DNA from: Streptosporangium pseudovulgare
Lineage (GTDB): Bacteria > Actinomycetota > Actinomycetes > Streptosporangiales > Streptosporangiaceae
Direction: 5' to 3'
NCBI RefSeq assembly: GCF_014648055.1
Contig: NZ_BMQJ01000010.1
Coordinates: 1 to 64,000 of the forward strand
Length of the DNA: 64,000 nt
Positions 8,711 through 17,665 of the stretch are shown piece after piece. Under the pieces are notes generated by a model. The model had not been told where the DNA came from. It saw nothing but the letters and a program-made list of their open reading frames with translations, and made no database searches. Every line of letters starts with the position of its first letter. Within the stretch, counting starts at the first letter, position 1. Both the position numbers and the translations under genes were made by a program.

Positions 8711-9762
8711 TTTTCCCCCAAAGTACGGATCTCGCCGACGGGGACGCCGCCGCCGAGCACCGGAACGTTCTCGAACCCGGCCGCCGGAGCCACGTCGGCG
8801 CCCGCGGCCCGCAGCGCGGCCAGCGCGATCACCGTGGTGGCCCGCGGGCTGCCGTCGATGACCTTGACCGCCGCCGCGTGCCCGCTGCCGAGCGCCGCCA
8901 CCAGCACGCCCTCGGCCCCGCCCTTGACCACCGCGCCCGGCAGCGCCCGCATCAGCGTCGTGTTGACGTGGCCGTCGCCGCCGACGTACTCGGGGTGCTC
9001 GCGCATCGCGTCGGCGACCGCGCGCGGCGCCGCCCCCTCCGGCGCGGTCACCAGGGCCCGTGCCGCCCGGGCCAGCCCGGTCAGCGACAGCCCGAACAGC
9101 GGGGCGCCGCACCCGTCCACGGCGACGTGGGCGCTCTCCTCGCCCGACAGCTCCTCGACCGCCTCGCGGACCCGGCGCTGCAGCGGATGACCCGCGTCGA
9201 GGTAGGAGGCGGTGTCCCAGCCGGAGGCCACCGCCGCCATGAGCATCGCGGCGTGCTTGCCCGAGCAGTTCATCCGCTCGCGGGAGGGTCCCTGCCCGGC
9301 CCTGATCATCGCGTGCCGGGCGGCCTCGTCCTCCGGCCAGTCGGCGGGACAGCCCAGGGCGTCGAACCCGAGCCCGGCCTCGCCGAGCATCTCGGCGACC
9401 AGCCGTACGTGCGCGTCCTGACCGGTGTGGCTGCCGGCGGCGATGGCCAGGCTCGGGCCGCGCAGCGCGGCGCCCGACAGCAGGCAGGCCAGCGCCTGGA
9501 ACGGCTTGGCCGACGAGCGCGGCAGCACCGGCGCGTCCGGCCGGCCCAGGGAGACGGCGACCTCGCCGCCGGGCCCCAGGGCCACGGCGCTGCCGTAGTG
9601 GACGCTCTCGACGAACCCCGAGCGCACCACCTCGGCGAGCGCGACGAAACCGGACCGCCCGACCGGGGACGGACCCCCGGCGGACGTGGCGGGCACGGCG
9701 GTGTGCGGGTTCCCGGCGGACGCGGACCCGGTCGGGGACGGGTCTGCGGCGGCTTCACACAC
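8707..9762 (-). CDS. Asparaginase (asparaginase II family)
   Basis: A 351-residue protein of the Pfam Asparaginase_II type, seen in the VRSGFVESVHYGSAVAL opening, RSSAKPFQALA, AAGSHTGQ and RMNCSGKHAAML motifs and the DGCGAPLFG segment. It is expected to deamidate asparagine to aspartate in the cytoplasm. The GTG start overlaps the upstream permease by 8 bases and its stop overlaps cutC, so it is translated in a chain with an amino-acid importer. This suggests that asparagine or aspartate/glutamate is the imported substrate. The first 35 residues are Pro/Ser/Ala-rich and poorly conserved-looking. Confidence 0.88.
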   Translation of the reverse strand: MCEAAADPSPTGSASAGNPHTAVPATSAGGPSPVGRSGFVALAEVVRSGFVESVHYGSAVALGPGGEVAVSLGRPDAPVLPRSSAKPFQALACLLSGAALRGPSLAIAAGSHTGQDAHVRLVAEMLGEAGLGFDALGCPADWPEDEAARHAMIRAGQGPSRERMNCSGKHAAMLMAAVASGWDTASYLDAGHPLQRRVREAVEELSGEESAHVAVDGCGAPLFGLSLTGLARAARALVTAPEGAAPRAVADAMREHPEYVGGDGHVNTTLMRALPGAVVKGGAEGVLVAALGSGHAAAVKVIDGSPRATTVIALAALRAAGADVAPAAGFENVPVLGGGVPVGEIRTLGEK

Positions 9763-10579
9763 GGGCGAATCTCCTTCGGGGCGGGCGGACGCCCGGCCGG
9801 CGGGCCTCCAGGACGCGGGCGAGTTTGGACAGCGACGCGTTGACCACGAGGTAGATCAGCGCGACGACGATGTAGGTCTGGATCAGCAGGCCGTTGTAGG
9901 TCGCCAGGACCTTGCCGCTGTAGAGCAGCTCGGCGTAGCTGACGACGAAGCCGAGCGAGGTGTCCTTCAGCAGGCCGACCGACTGGCTGACGATCGACGG
10001 CAGCACGCGCCGGGCCGCCTGCGGCAGCACGATCATCCGCATGGTCTGGCCCGGGGTCAGCCCGACCGCCAGGCCCGCCTCGCCCTGGCCGCGCTCGACC
10101 GACAGGATCCCGGCCCGGAAGATCTCGGCGAACGCCGCCGCGTTCGACACCGCCAGCGGCACCGTGAGCTTCCAGAACAGCGGCAGGTCCAGCCCGTAGC
10201 GGGGCAGAGCGAACAGCACGACGTAGACCAGCAGCAGCGCCGGGATCGTCCGCACCGCCTCCACGTACGCGGCGGCGGGCAGGCGGACCCAGCGGCGCCG
10301 CGACAGCCGGCCCATCGCCAGCGCCAGCCCGGCGGCCATCGCCAGCGCGGCCGAGACGACCGCCGCCAGCGCCGTGGACCACAGCCCCGACAGCAGGTAG
10401 CGCCACATCGGCCAGGTCGCGTACGGCTGCCAGCGCGCCGCGTCGAGCTGCCCGTTGGCCGCGAACTGCCGTACGGCCAGCGCCAGCAGGGCGAGCACCG
10501 CGACGGTCCCCGCCACGGTCGCGATCCGGATCCGGCGACGGGCGCGGGGACCGGGCTCGTCGAACAGCAGGTTGCTCAT
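9755..10579 (-). CDS. Amino-acid ABC transporter permease (second subunit)
   Basis: A 274-residue inner-membrane permease of the polar amino-acid family. Multiple hydrophobic helices are visible, with the EAA loop EIFRAGILSVERGQGEAGLAVGL-type motif near residues 160-180 that contacts the ATPase. The N-terminus (LLFDEPGPRARRR) is cytoplasmic and Arg-rich. Its ATG overlaps the stop of the first permease (ATGA). It would pair with the 10576-11220 subunit to form the translocation channel. Confidence 0.9.
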   Translation of the reverse strand: MSNLLFDEPGPRARRRIRIATVAGTVAVLALLALAVRQFAANGQLDAARWQPYATWPMWRYLLSGLWSTALAAVVSAALAMAAGLALAMGRLSRRRWVRLPAAAYVEAVRTIPALLLVYVVLFALPRYGLDLPLFWKLTVPLAVSNAAAFAEIFRAGILSVERGQGEAGLAVGLTPGQTMRMIVLPQAARRVLPSIVSQSVGLLKDTSLGFVVSYAELLYSGKVLATYNGLLIQTYIVVALIYLVVNASLSKLARVLEARRPGVRPPRRRFARV

Positions 10580-11220
10580 CGGACCATCCCCAGCCGCCGT
10601 TCGAGCCGCCCGGTGACGAACCCGGCGCAGGCGGCGATCAGCGCGTAGGCCAGGCCCGCCCCGACGAAGATCGGGATGGGCTGGGCCTCCGCGAGGTTCA
10701 CCCGGTTGGCGGCGGCGGTCAGGTCCACCACGCCGACCGCCGCGGCGAGCGAGGTGTTCATCGTCAGCGCGATGAAGACGTTGCCGAGCGGCTGGATCAC
10801 GGTGCGCAGCGCCTGCGGCAGCACCACGTGGCGCAGCGACTGGCCGAAGCTCAGCCCCAGCGCGCGGGCCGCCTCACCCTGCCCGGCGGAGACCGCGTTG
10901 ACCCCCGAGCGCAGCGCCTCGGCGATGTAGGCGGCCTCGTACAGGGCGATCACCACGACGGCCGTCGTCAGCAGGCCGGCCTTGATCCCGATCTCCGGGA
11001 GCCCGAAGACGGCCAGGACCAGCAGGACCAGCAGGGGCAGGTTCTGGAAGGTCTCCACGTACGCCGTGCCGATCGCGCGCAGCACCCCGACCGGGCTGAC
11101 CCGCATCGCGGTGATCACGAGCCCGACCGCCGCGGCGCCGGCGAACGACGCCGCGGTGAGCTGGAGGGTGACCAGCAGCCCCTCCCAGAACTCGGGCAGG
11201 TGGTCGAGGACGGCCGACAT
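10576..11220 (-). CDS. Amino-acid ABC transporter permease (first subunit)
   Basis: A 214-residue permease of the HisMQ/GluC-D type. Its EAA loop (EALRSGVNAVSAGQGEAARALG) is at about residues 95-116; the five or so membrane helices span the rest. It is translationally coupled on both sides: TGATG with the substrate-binding protein and ATGA with the second permease. Predicted substrate is glutamate/aspartate or a related amide, from the context with the binding protein and asparaginase. Confidence 0.9.
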   Translation of the reverse strand: MSAVLDHLPEFWEGLLVTLQLTAASFAGAAAVGLVITAMRVSPVGVLRAIGTAYVETFQNLPLLVLLVLAVFGLPEIGIKAGLLTTAVVVIALYEAAYIAEALRSGVNAVSAGQGEAARALGLSFGQSLRHVVLPQALRTVIQPLGNVFIALTMNTSLAAAVGVVDLTAAANRVNLAEAQPIPIFVGAGLAYALIAACAGFVTGRLERRLGMVR

Positions 11221-12137
11221 CAGGAGCCCGGCACCGAGCCGATCTGCGGCGGCGCCGGGGCCTCACCCTGCACGACCGTGCCGAGGGAGTTCTTCCAGAT
11301 CCGCTGCCACAGCCCGGAGCTCTGGGTCTTGGTCAGCCAGTCGTTGACGAACTTCTTGAACTGGTCGTCGCCGTGCTTGAGGCCGATGCCGTACGGGTCG
11401 CTGGTGAACGGCTTGCCGACGACCTGGATGGACGGGTCCTTCTGCGCGTCGGCCACCAGCAGCGTCTCGTCCTGGACGTAGGCGACGCCGCGGTCCTGCT
11501 TGAGCGCCTGCACGCACTCGGGGTCGCTGCCGAACGTCACGATCTTCGCCTGCGGCGCGGCCTTCTTGATCGCGGGAATGGCCGGGGTGTTGGCGCCCGC
11601 GATGACGGTCTTGCCGTTGAGGTCCTCCGGCTTGGTGATGCCGGTCGTGTCCTTCTTCACCGCGATGCTCAGACCCGAGGAGTAGTACGGCCCGGCGAAG
11701 GAGACCTGCTCGGCCCGCTCCGGGGTGATCGTGTAGGTCTGGAAGACCACGTCGACGGTGCCGTTGGCCAGCAGCGCCTCCCGGGTCTCCGACGCCGAGT
11801 TGACGATCTTCACCTTGGGCTCGCCGATGATGTACTTGGCCAGCGCCTTGCCCATGTCGGCGTCGAAGCCCTCGATCTCGCCGCTCACCGGGTTCTGCTG
11901 CGACAGCAGCGGAGCGTCCAGCGAACCGCCGACGATCAGCTCACCCCGCTTCTTGATCTTCTCCATCGTGGAGCCGGGGAGGATGTCGGCCGCCGCCGCG
12001 ACCGGCGCGTCGGCGAGCAGATCACCGGCCTTGGGCTCGCCCGGCACCGCCGGGGCGGCCGAGTCGGTGCCCGAACAGGCCGACAGACCGATCATCGACA
12101 CGGCGGCGACAGCGGCCACCCGCTTCAGGGAGACCAT
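11220..12137 (-). CDS. Amino-acid-binding lipoprotein of ABC importer
   Basis: About 305 residues. A lipoprotein signal peptide with lipobox LSAC places the mature N-terminal Cys at residue 21 from the chosen start. The rest is a family 3 solute-binding protein: GELIVGGSLDAPLLS, GFDADMGKALAKYI and ITPERAEQVSFAGPYYSSG motifs are typical for glutamate/polar amino-acid binders. It would be tethered outside the membrane to feed the two permeases. Two ATGs lie 12 bases apart; the second (12137) is preferred because AAAGG is well spaced from it and touches the first. Confidence 0.9.
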   Translation of the reverse strand: MVSLKRVAAVAAVSMIGLSACSGTDSAAPAVPGEPKAGDLLADAPVAAAADILPGSTMEKIKKRGELIVGGSLDAPLLSQQNPVSGEIEGFDADMGKALAKYIIGEPKVKIVNSASETREALLANGTVDVVFQTYTITPERAEQVSFAGPYYSSGLSIAVKKDTTGITKPEDLNGKTVIAGANTPAIPAIKKAAPQAKIVTFGSDPECVQALKQDRGVAYVQDETLLVADAQKDPSIQVVGKPFTSDPYGIGLKHGDDQFKKFVNDWLTKTQSSGLWQRIWKNSLGTVVQGEAPAPPQIGSVPGS

Positions 12138-12158
12138 CGGGCCCACCATCCTTTGCGA

Positions 12159-12887
12159 TCAGTGCGTGAGTACCTTGGCCAGGAAGTCCCTGGCCCGGTC
12201 CGTCTTGGGGGCTTCGAAGAAGGCGTTCGGCTCACCGGTCTCGACGATCCGGCCGCCGTCCATGAACACCACCCGGTCGGCCGCCCGGCGGGCGAAGCCC
12301 ATCTCGTGGGTGACGACGACCATGGTCATGCCGTCGGCGGCGAGCCCGACCATCACGTCAAGGACCTCGCCGACCATCTCCGGGTCGAGCGCCGAGGTGG
12401 GCTCGTCGAAGAGCATCACCTTGGGCCGCATGGCCAGCGCCCGGGCGATCGCCGCGCGCTGCTGCTGGCCGCCCGACAGCTGGGCGGGCAGCTTGCCGGC
12501 CTGCTCGGCGATGCCGACGCGCGCCAGCAGCTCCCGGCCGGTCCGCTCGGCCTCGGCGCGGGTGACGCCGCGCACCTTCATCGGCGCGAGCATCACGTTC
12601 TCCAGCACGGTCTTGTGCTGGAAGAGGTTGAAGGACTGGAAGACCATGCCCACGTCGGCCCGGAGCCGGGCCAGCTCGCGGCCCTCGACCGGGGCGGGCA
12701 CCCCGTCGATGAGGATCTCGCCCGAGCCCGCGCTCTCCAGCCGGTTGAGGCAGCGGCACAGCGTGGACTTGCCGGACCCCGAGGGGCCGATCACCACGAC
12801 GACCTCACCCCGAGCCACCTCGAGGTCGACGTCGTGCAGCACATGGTGATCGCCGAACCATTTGTTCAGCCCTTTGACCTGGATCAT
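12159..12887 (-). CDS. Amino-acid ABC transporter ATPase
   Basis: A 242-residue ABC ATPase of the polar amino-acid class: Walker [10 protein letters not shown] at residues 34-42, Q-loop in [17 protein letters not shown], signature [15 protein letters not shown], Walker [15 protein letters not shown], and the VTHEMGFAR switch His. The ATG at 12887 has AAGGAAG upstream; the open frame before it is promoter region. It is the first gene of the operon ATPase-binding protein-permease-permease-asparaginase-cutC. Confidence 0.93.
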   Translation of the reverse strand: MIQVKGLNKWFGDHHVLHDVDLEVARGEVVVVIGPSGSGKSTLCRCLNRLESAGSGEILIDGVPAPVEGRELARLRADVGMVFQSFNLFQHKTVLENVMLAPMKVRGVTRAEAERTGRELLARVGIAEQAGKLPAQLSGGQQQRAAIARALAMRPKVMLFDEPTSALDPEMVGEVLDVMVGLAADGMTMVVVTHEMGFARRAADRVVFMDGGRIVETGEPNAFFEAPKTDRARDFLAKVLTH

Positions 12888-12920
12888 CGCCAACTTCCTT
12901 CGAAATCGAAGACAAGCCGG

Positions 12921-12950
12921 AACGTAATGGATGATTCTGGCGGAAGTCAA
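12921..12950 (-). promoter_or_regulatory. Putative promoter of the importer operon
   Basis: Reading the minus strand, TTGACT (12950-12945) and TACGTT (12926-12921) are separated by 18 bases and lie about 35 bases before the ATPase start. This matches a sigma70/HrdB-like promoter in the divergent 104-base spacer shared with the ROK regulator, a natural place for repressor binding. Confidence 0.4.
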
Positions 12951-12954
12951 CACG

Positions 12955-12984
12955 TTGCCGTAGTAAGTCAGGCCGTGGTATTCC
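12955..12984 (+). promoter_or_regulatory. Putative promoter giving a leaderless ROK transcript
   Basis: TTGCCG (12955-12960) and TATTCC (12979-12984) are 18 bases apart and the -10 ends only 7 bases before the ATG at 12992. No Shine-Dalgarno sequence precedes that ATG, so transcription would begin at or next to the start codon, a leaderless arrangement common in actinomycetes. Confidence 0.35.
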
Positions 12985-12991
12985 TTCTGCC

Positions 12992-14134
12992 ATGACAGGC
13001 AAAGAGAGGTTGCCCGTGCGGGGCGCCCAGGGCGACCTCCTGCGCCTCGTCGCCACCGGCCAGGCCGAGTCGCGCGCCGAACTGTCCCGCCTCTCCGGGC
13101 TGGCGCCCTCCAGCGTCTCCCTCCGCGTCGAGGAACTCCTCGACGCCGCGCTCCTCGTCGAGGAGGGCGCGGGCACCTCGCGCGGCGGGCGGCGGCCCCG
13201 GCGGCTGCGCGTCAGCCCCACCGCGGGGCTGCTCGCCGTCGCGGACCTCGGCGCCCACCACGCCCGCCTGGCCCTGCTCGACCTCAGCGGCGTCCCGCTC
13301 GTCGTCGAGGAACGCCCCTGCGACATCGCCCTGGGCCCGGAGGCCACCCTCGACTGGATGGCCGCCGCCTTCGACGACCTGCTGCGCTCCCACGCTCCGC
13401 CCGGGGTCCCGCTGCGCGGCGTCGGCACCAGCGTTCCCGGCCCCGTCGACCCGGCCACCGGCCGGGTGGTCTCCCCCTCCCGCATGCCGGGCTGGAACGC
13501 CTTCCCCGTCGCCGATCACCTCGGCGCCCACTACGACCTGCCCGTCCTCGTCGAGAACGACGCCAACCTCATGGCCGTCGGCGAGGCCCGCGCCTGGCCC
13601 GGCTGCGACAACCTCATGGTGCTCAAGGCCGGCAGCGGCATAGGGTGCGGCCTGATCGTCGAGGGCCGCCTGCACCGGGGCAGGGGAGCGGCCGGCGACA
13701 TCAGCCACGTCCGGGTCCGCGCCGACTCCTCGGCCATGTGCTCCTGCGGACACCCCGACTGCCTGGAGGCCTACGCCAGCGGCGCCGCGCTGATGGGCGC
13801 GCTCGCCGACCAGGGCTTCGCCGTGCACCGGCCCGCCGACGTCGCGGCGCTCGTCGCCGACGCGGTGCCCGAGGCCACCGCCCTGGTGAGGAACGCCGGC
13901 CGCCTCATCGGCGAGGTGCTGACCGTACTGGTCAACTTCATCAACCCCGACGCCATCGTGGTCGGCGGCAGCCTGTCCGGCGCCGAGCCGCTCATCTCGG
14001 CGGTCCGCGCCGCCGTCTACGAACGGTGCCTGCCGCTGGCCACCCGCGACCTGGAGATCGCCGTCACCCGCACCGGCCCCGACGCCGCGCTGCTCGGCGC
14101 GGGCTCACTGCTCCTGGACGCCGTCCTCGCCTGA
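12992..14134 (+). CDS. ROK-family transcriptional regulator
   Basis: A 380-residue ROK protein: an N-terminal winged helix (residues about 10-70; [20 protein letters not shown]), a Rossmann/actin-like kinase core ([38 protein letters not shown]) and the zinc motif [15 protein letters not shown] (CxCGxxxCxE). The helix-turn-helix marks it as a repressor/activator rather than a sugar kinase. It is divergent from the amino-acid importer operon and most likely controls it, although ROK effectors are usually sugars or sugar phosphates. Confidence 0.9.
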   Translation: MTGKERLPVRGAQGDLLRLVATGQAESRAELSRLSGLAPSSVSLRVEELLDAALLVEEGAGTSRGGRRPRRLRVSPTAGLLAVADLGAHHARLALLDLSGVPLVVEERPCDIALGPEATLDWMAAAFDDLLRSHAPPGVPLRGVGTSVPGPVDPATGRVVSPSRMPGWNAFPVADHLGAHYDLPVLVENDANLMAVGEARAWPGCDNLMVLKAGSGIGCGLIVEGRLHRGRGAAGDISHVRVRADSSAMCSCGHPDCLEAYASGAALMGALADQGFAVHRPADVAALVADAVPEATALVRNAGRLIGEVLTVLVNFINPDAIVVGGSLSGAEPLISAVRAAVYERCLPLATRDLEIAVTRTGPDAALLGAGSLLLDAVLA

Positions 14135-14147
14135 CCCCCGCGGCCCG

Positions 14148-14921
14148 TCAGAGCTGTCCCGCCGCGACGGGCGGGGAGGTGAGCATGCCGAGCCTGCCGG
14201 CCAGCACGCCCGCCTGGAACCGCGAGGTGGCGCCGATGTCCTGCATGATGCGGGCGACGTAACGGCGGTAGGTGCGCACGGAGACGCCCAGCTCGCGGGC
14301 GGCGGCCTCGTCGGTGTGCCCGCCGGCCAGATACGTCAGCACGTGGGAGGTGAACCGGTCGTCGTCCATGTCGAGGTGGCGGGGGGCGGGGGAGGCGGTC
14401 GCCCAGATGGTGTCCAGCAGCGTCTGGAGCGCTCCCGCGATGATGGGCTGGTGCAGGATGATCGCGTAGTCGCGGTCCGGCCGGGAGCCGTGCACGATCG
14501 CCGCGTTCCCGTCGACGATGATGATCTCCTCGCGGGAGCACTCGGCCACCCGCAGCTCCACCTCGGGGGTCACGGCCTCGGCGAACCAGCCCTTGCGGGT
14601 GATGCCCACCGAGTCGGGCGACCACAGCAGCCGCACCCGCACCCCGCGCCGGACCACCGCCTTGAGCGAGCCGTTCATCACCTGCAGGCAGGCGGGTGAC
14701 ATCCGCTGCTGCGGCAGCACCGCCACCAGCTCACGCTGCGCGGTCGCGGTCAGCTCCTCCGCCGCGGCCAGCACCGACCGGTCGGTCGGCGCGATCCGCA
14801 CCATGAGGGGCTGCGGCTCGCCCACCCCCGACCGTGACATGGCCGTCGCCAGCAAAGAATGCGCCTGGCGCAACACCTGTGCCAGGTCGCTGGGCTCACT
14901 GCTCAGCGGCGTTTCCGCCAT
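14148..14921 (-). CDS. PLD-like/LuxR-type transcriptional regulator
   Basis: A 257-residue regulator. The middle (about residues 50-180) resembles the TrmB/phospholipase-D-like sensor module (RGVRVRLLWSPDSVG; EEIIIVDGNAAIVHG). The C-terminus (about 200-250; HVLTYLAGGHTDEAAARELG followed by VSVRTYRRYVARIMQDIGA) is a LuxR-type helix-turn-helix. GGGAGC precedes the ATG. It lies next to the biosynthetic cluster and divergent from its exporter gene, so it is a candidate pathway regulator. A similar protein without close neighbours lies at 60507-61460. Confidence 0.8.
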   Translation of the reverse strand: MAETPLSSEPSDLAQVLRQAHSLLATAMSRSGVGEPQPLMVRIAPTDRSVLAAAEELTATAQRELVAVLPQQRMSPACLQVMNGSLKAVVRRGVRVRLLWSPDSVGITRKGWFAEAVTPEVELRVAECSREEIIIVDGNAAIVHGSRPDRDYAIILHQPIIAGALQTLLDTIWATASPAPRHLDMDDDRFTSHVLTYLAGGHTDEAAARELGVSVRTYRRYVARIMQDIGATSRFQAGVLAGRLGMLTSPPVAAGQL

Positions 14922-15450
14922 ACGGGCTCCCTCTGTTCCTGCTCGCCCGGCATCGGCGCAGGGGAAAGCCGACGGCGGTGCGCCGTCACGTCGGAAACTT
15001 CCCCCCAGGCCCTGCCGAACCCTCACCATCCTGAGCTCACCGCCAACATACTCACATTTTCATGGATAGACGCACACCGGGCATCAGGTCCAAATTGTTA
15101 AATCTTGGAGAAGTGTCGGGCTTTCCTCCCGAGCAATGCTCCGCATTCACGGCCGGGGCCCAAGAAGGGTGACATGTATCCCGATGATTCGGTCTGGCCG
15201 AAACTCTCCTTACGAAGCGAACCGGTTTCGCCCCGCCGCCCGCCCCCGGCATGCGAATGGTTTATACATAAACTATTTAATGTGAAATTCCCCGCGCGCG
15301 GAACGTCGGGGACGCGGAAAGCGGGATCGGGCTCCGGCTCTTTCCCCGGACGCGGGCCGCCCCACCGGGTTTCCCGCGCCGGCGCAAGAGGCGTGGCAGC
15401 TTCTTGTCACGCCGCGCCGTGAAACGTCCGGATACTTTACGTTTCCGGGC
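14922..15450. other. Long regulatory gap before the exporter
   Basis: 529 bases without a gene lie between the divergent regulator and the MFS exporter. The region is markedly more AT-rich than its surroundings, especially 15050-15110 and 15250-15290, which suggests promoters and operators. Only the palindrome at 15260-15273 can be singled out. Confidence 0.45.
15260..15273. promoter_or_regulatory. AT-rich palindrome, possible operator
   Basis: GTTTATACATAAAC is a 6+2+6 inverted repeat inside an AT-rich island about 180 bases upstream of the exporter start. Its symmetry suits a dimeric repressor (TetR/MarR/GntR-like). No regulator of those classes is in the cluster, so the binder is unknown. 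Confidence 0.35.
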
Positions 15451-16989
15451 ATGACCGCTCAGCCCGCCGTCGCGGCCGGAGAACAGGCGACACGCGACTC
15501 CAGGCGATGGCTCGCCCTCGCCGTCCTGGTCGTGGCCCAGCTCACCGTGTGGCTGGACAACACGATCCTCAACGTCGCCCTCAGCACGCTGGCCGACCCG
15601 GTGCGCGGCGTCGGCGCCTCACCCAGCGAACTGCAGTGGAGCATCAGCTCCTACACGCTGATCTTCGCGGCGCTGCTGTTCACCGGCGGCGTCATCGGCG
15701 ACCGGCAGGGGTACCGGGCGACGCTCGTGCTGGGAATGCTGGTCTTCGGCGCGTCCTCGGTCTGGGCGGCCTACGCCGGAGGCGCCGAGACGCTGATCGT
15801 CGCGCGCGGCGTCATGGGCCTGGGCAGCGCGCTGGTCATGCCGGCCACCCTGGCGATCATCAACCAGACCTTCGACGGCAAGGAGCGGGCGACCGCCGTC
15901 GCCGTCTGGTCGGGCTCCAGCGGCCTGGCCATCGCGGCCGGTCCCCTGGTCTCCGGCGCGCTGCTGGAGCACTACTGGTGGGGCTCGATCTTCCTGGTGA
16001 ACGTGCCGTTCGTGCTGCTGGGCATCGCGGGCAGCTACGCCTTCATCGCCGGCGGCAAGACCGCCAGGCGGTCCAGGTTCGACCCGCTGGGCATGATCCT
16101 GTCCACCGCCGGCCTGTTCGCCCTGGTGTACGGGGTGATCGAGGGCGGCCACCAGGGCACCTGGGCGACGCTCGGCGTGCTCGGCCCGATCGCCCTCGGC
16201 GTGCTGCTCCTTCTGGCGTTCGTGCTGGTGGAGCTGCGCCTCCGCGAGCCCAGCTTCGACATCCGGCTGTTCCGCGACGCCGGGTTCACCGGGGGGAGCG
16301 TGTCGGTGATGCTCACCTTCTTCGGGCTCACCGGCACCATGTTCTACTCCAACCTCTACCTCCAGGGCGCCCGGGGCCTCTCGCCGCTGGAGTGCGGCCT
16401 CACCCTCGCGCCGGTGGCCGCGGGCGTCATCATCGGCGCCCCCCTGTCGGCGGTGCTGGTACGCAGGTTCGGCATCCGGCCCGTCGTGGCCACGGCGATG
16501 CTCGTCGCCGTGATCACCTTCTACGCCTACGTCTGGTTCGACATCGACACCCCGCTGGGCTGGTTCGCCCTGCTGATGGTGGTGCAGGGCCTGGCCCTGG
16601 GCGCGGTGATGGCCCCGACCACCGAGGCGATCATGGCCTCCCTGCCCCCGGAGCGCTCCGGCTCGGGCTCGGCGGTGAACAACGCGATGCGCCAGATCGG
16701 CGGCGTCCTGGGCGTCGCGGTGCTGGGCTCGGTCCTGTCGATGACCTACTCCGGCGACGTGGCCGGTAAGCTGCCCCCGCTGCCGGAGCCGGCCCGCGCC
16801 GCGGCCGAGGAGTCCGCCGAGGCCGCCCGCGCGGTCGCCGCCCAGGTACGGCTCCCGCAGCTCGCGGACATCGCCGACGCGTCGTTCGTCCACGCCATGC
16901 ACGTGACGACCGTCGTGGGCGCCGCCGTCTCGCTGGCGGGCGTCTTCGTGGTGGTCTTCTTCTTCCGCGGCCGGCGCGGCCGGGCGTGA
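15451..16989 (+). CDS. MFS multidrug-type exporter, DHA2 (14-TMS) family
   Basis: A 512-residue major-facilitator protein with about 14 hydrophobic helices. The DHA2 signature LDNTILNVAL is in helix 1 (about residues 35-44), GDRQGYRATLVLG forms the motif A loop, and ARGVMGLGSALVMPATLAII is the motif B/C region. Such proteins export drugs or secondary metabolites by proton antiport. It lies immediately upstream of the biosynthetic run but ends with its own terminator, so it is probably a separately transcribed export/self-resistance gene for the cluster product. Confidence 0.9.
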   Translation: MTAQPAVAAGEQATRDSRRWLALAVLVVAQLTVWLDNTILNVALSTLADPVRGVGASPSELQWSISSYTLIFAALLFTGGVIGDRQGYRATLVLGMLVFGASSVWAAYAGGAETLIVARGVMGLGSALVMPATLAIINQTFDGKERATAVAVWSGSSGLAIAAGPLVSGALLEHYWWGSIFLVNVPFVLLGIAGSYAFIAGGKTARRSRFDPLGMILSTAGLFALVYGVIEGGHQGTWATLGVLGPIALGVLLLLAFVLVELRLREPSFDIRLFRDAGFTGGSVSVMLTFFGLTGTMFYSNLYLQGARGLSPLECGLTLAPVAAGVIIGAPLSAVLVRRFGIRPVVATAMLVAVITFYAYVWFDIDTPLGWFALLMVVQGLALGAVMAPTTEAIMASLPPERSGSGSAVNNAMRQIGGVLGVAVLGSVLSMTYSGDVAGKLPPLPEPARAAAEESAEAARAVAAQVRLPQLADIADASFVHAMHVTTVVGAAVSLAGVFVVVFFFRGRRGRA

Positions 16990-17161
16990 CCTTCCGGCCG
17001 CCGCCGTCCCGCATGCGGCGAGCGGCCTTTCCCGCCGCTTTCCCCGGTCTCCGCACCGCCTCACGGCGACCGCCCCGCGACTCAGCGCGCCGCCCTTCCC
17101 CGGCGGTTGAGAAATCCTTCTGATTCCCCGCCGGCCGGTAATACATTTTCCTGGCCCGCAC

Positions 17162-17203
17162 GGCCCCGTCCGGCTCCTTTCACGGAGCCGGCCGGGGCCT
17201 TTT
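17162..17203 (+). terminator. Rho-independent terminator after the exporter
   Basis: A 16-bp stem with one mismatch (17162-17177 and 17184-17199), a 6-base loop and a T-run at 17200-17203. It is the clearest intrinsic terminator in the window and separates the exporter from the ACP-led operon. The remaining 206 bases to the ACP start must carry the operon promoter, which I cannot define. Confidence 0.75.
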
Positions 17204-17409
17204 CGCGTTTCACGGAGCGGGCGCATCCGGGAAATTCTTACAATTCACCTTTCTTGTCCGTCATGGATTTCTGTCGATTTCGCGATCCGCTGTCAGGAAT
17301 ATGCCACCGAACCGCCGCGGATGGCAGCTTGCGGAAAGGGGACGCCTGCCCGGTCCATCGCCGGATTACTCTCGGGACGTCCATTCAAATCGGGACTTCG
17401 GAGAAACCC

Positions 17410-17664
17410 ATGACGGCGATGGTGGAAGAGCGCGTTTCCCGGATCAAGGAGATCGTCTGCGACATCCTCGAGATCGAACCCGAGGAGGTGACGCAGACCA
17501 GCCTGTTCAAGGAGGACCACAACGCCGACTCGCTGCGTGCGATCGAGATCCTCGCCTCCCTGGAGAAGGAGTTCGACGTCACCATCGACCAGAGCGAGCT
17601 GCCCCGCATGGTCAACATCGAGGGCGTCTACGCGGTCGTCGCCGAGAGCGCCGGCTGGAACTGA
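17410..17664 (+). CDS. Acyl carrier protein (first of two)
   Basis: An 84-residue ACP with the phosphopantetheine site HNADSLRAIE, Ser41 being the modified residue. Helix I is residues 6-20 and the acidic helix II follows the DSL motif. It carries the growing acyl chain as a thioester for the ketosynthases, reductases and dehydratases of this cluster. CGGAGAAA precedes the ATG, and the first ketosynthase starts one base after its stop. The GADS/GVDS of typical ACPs is NADS here; the second ACP (32855-33106) has the canonical form, so the two may serve different stages. Confidence 0.93.
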   Translation: MTAMVEERVSRIKEIVCDILEIEPEEVTQTSLFKEDHNADSLRAIEILASLEKEFDVTIDQSELPRMVNIEGVYAVVAESAGWN

Positions 17665-17665
17665 C

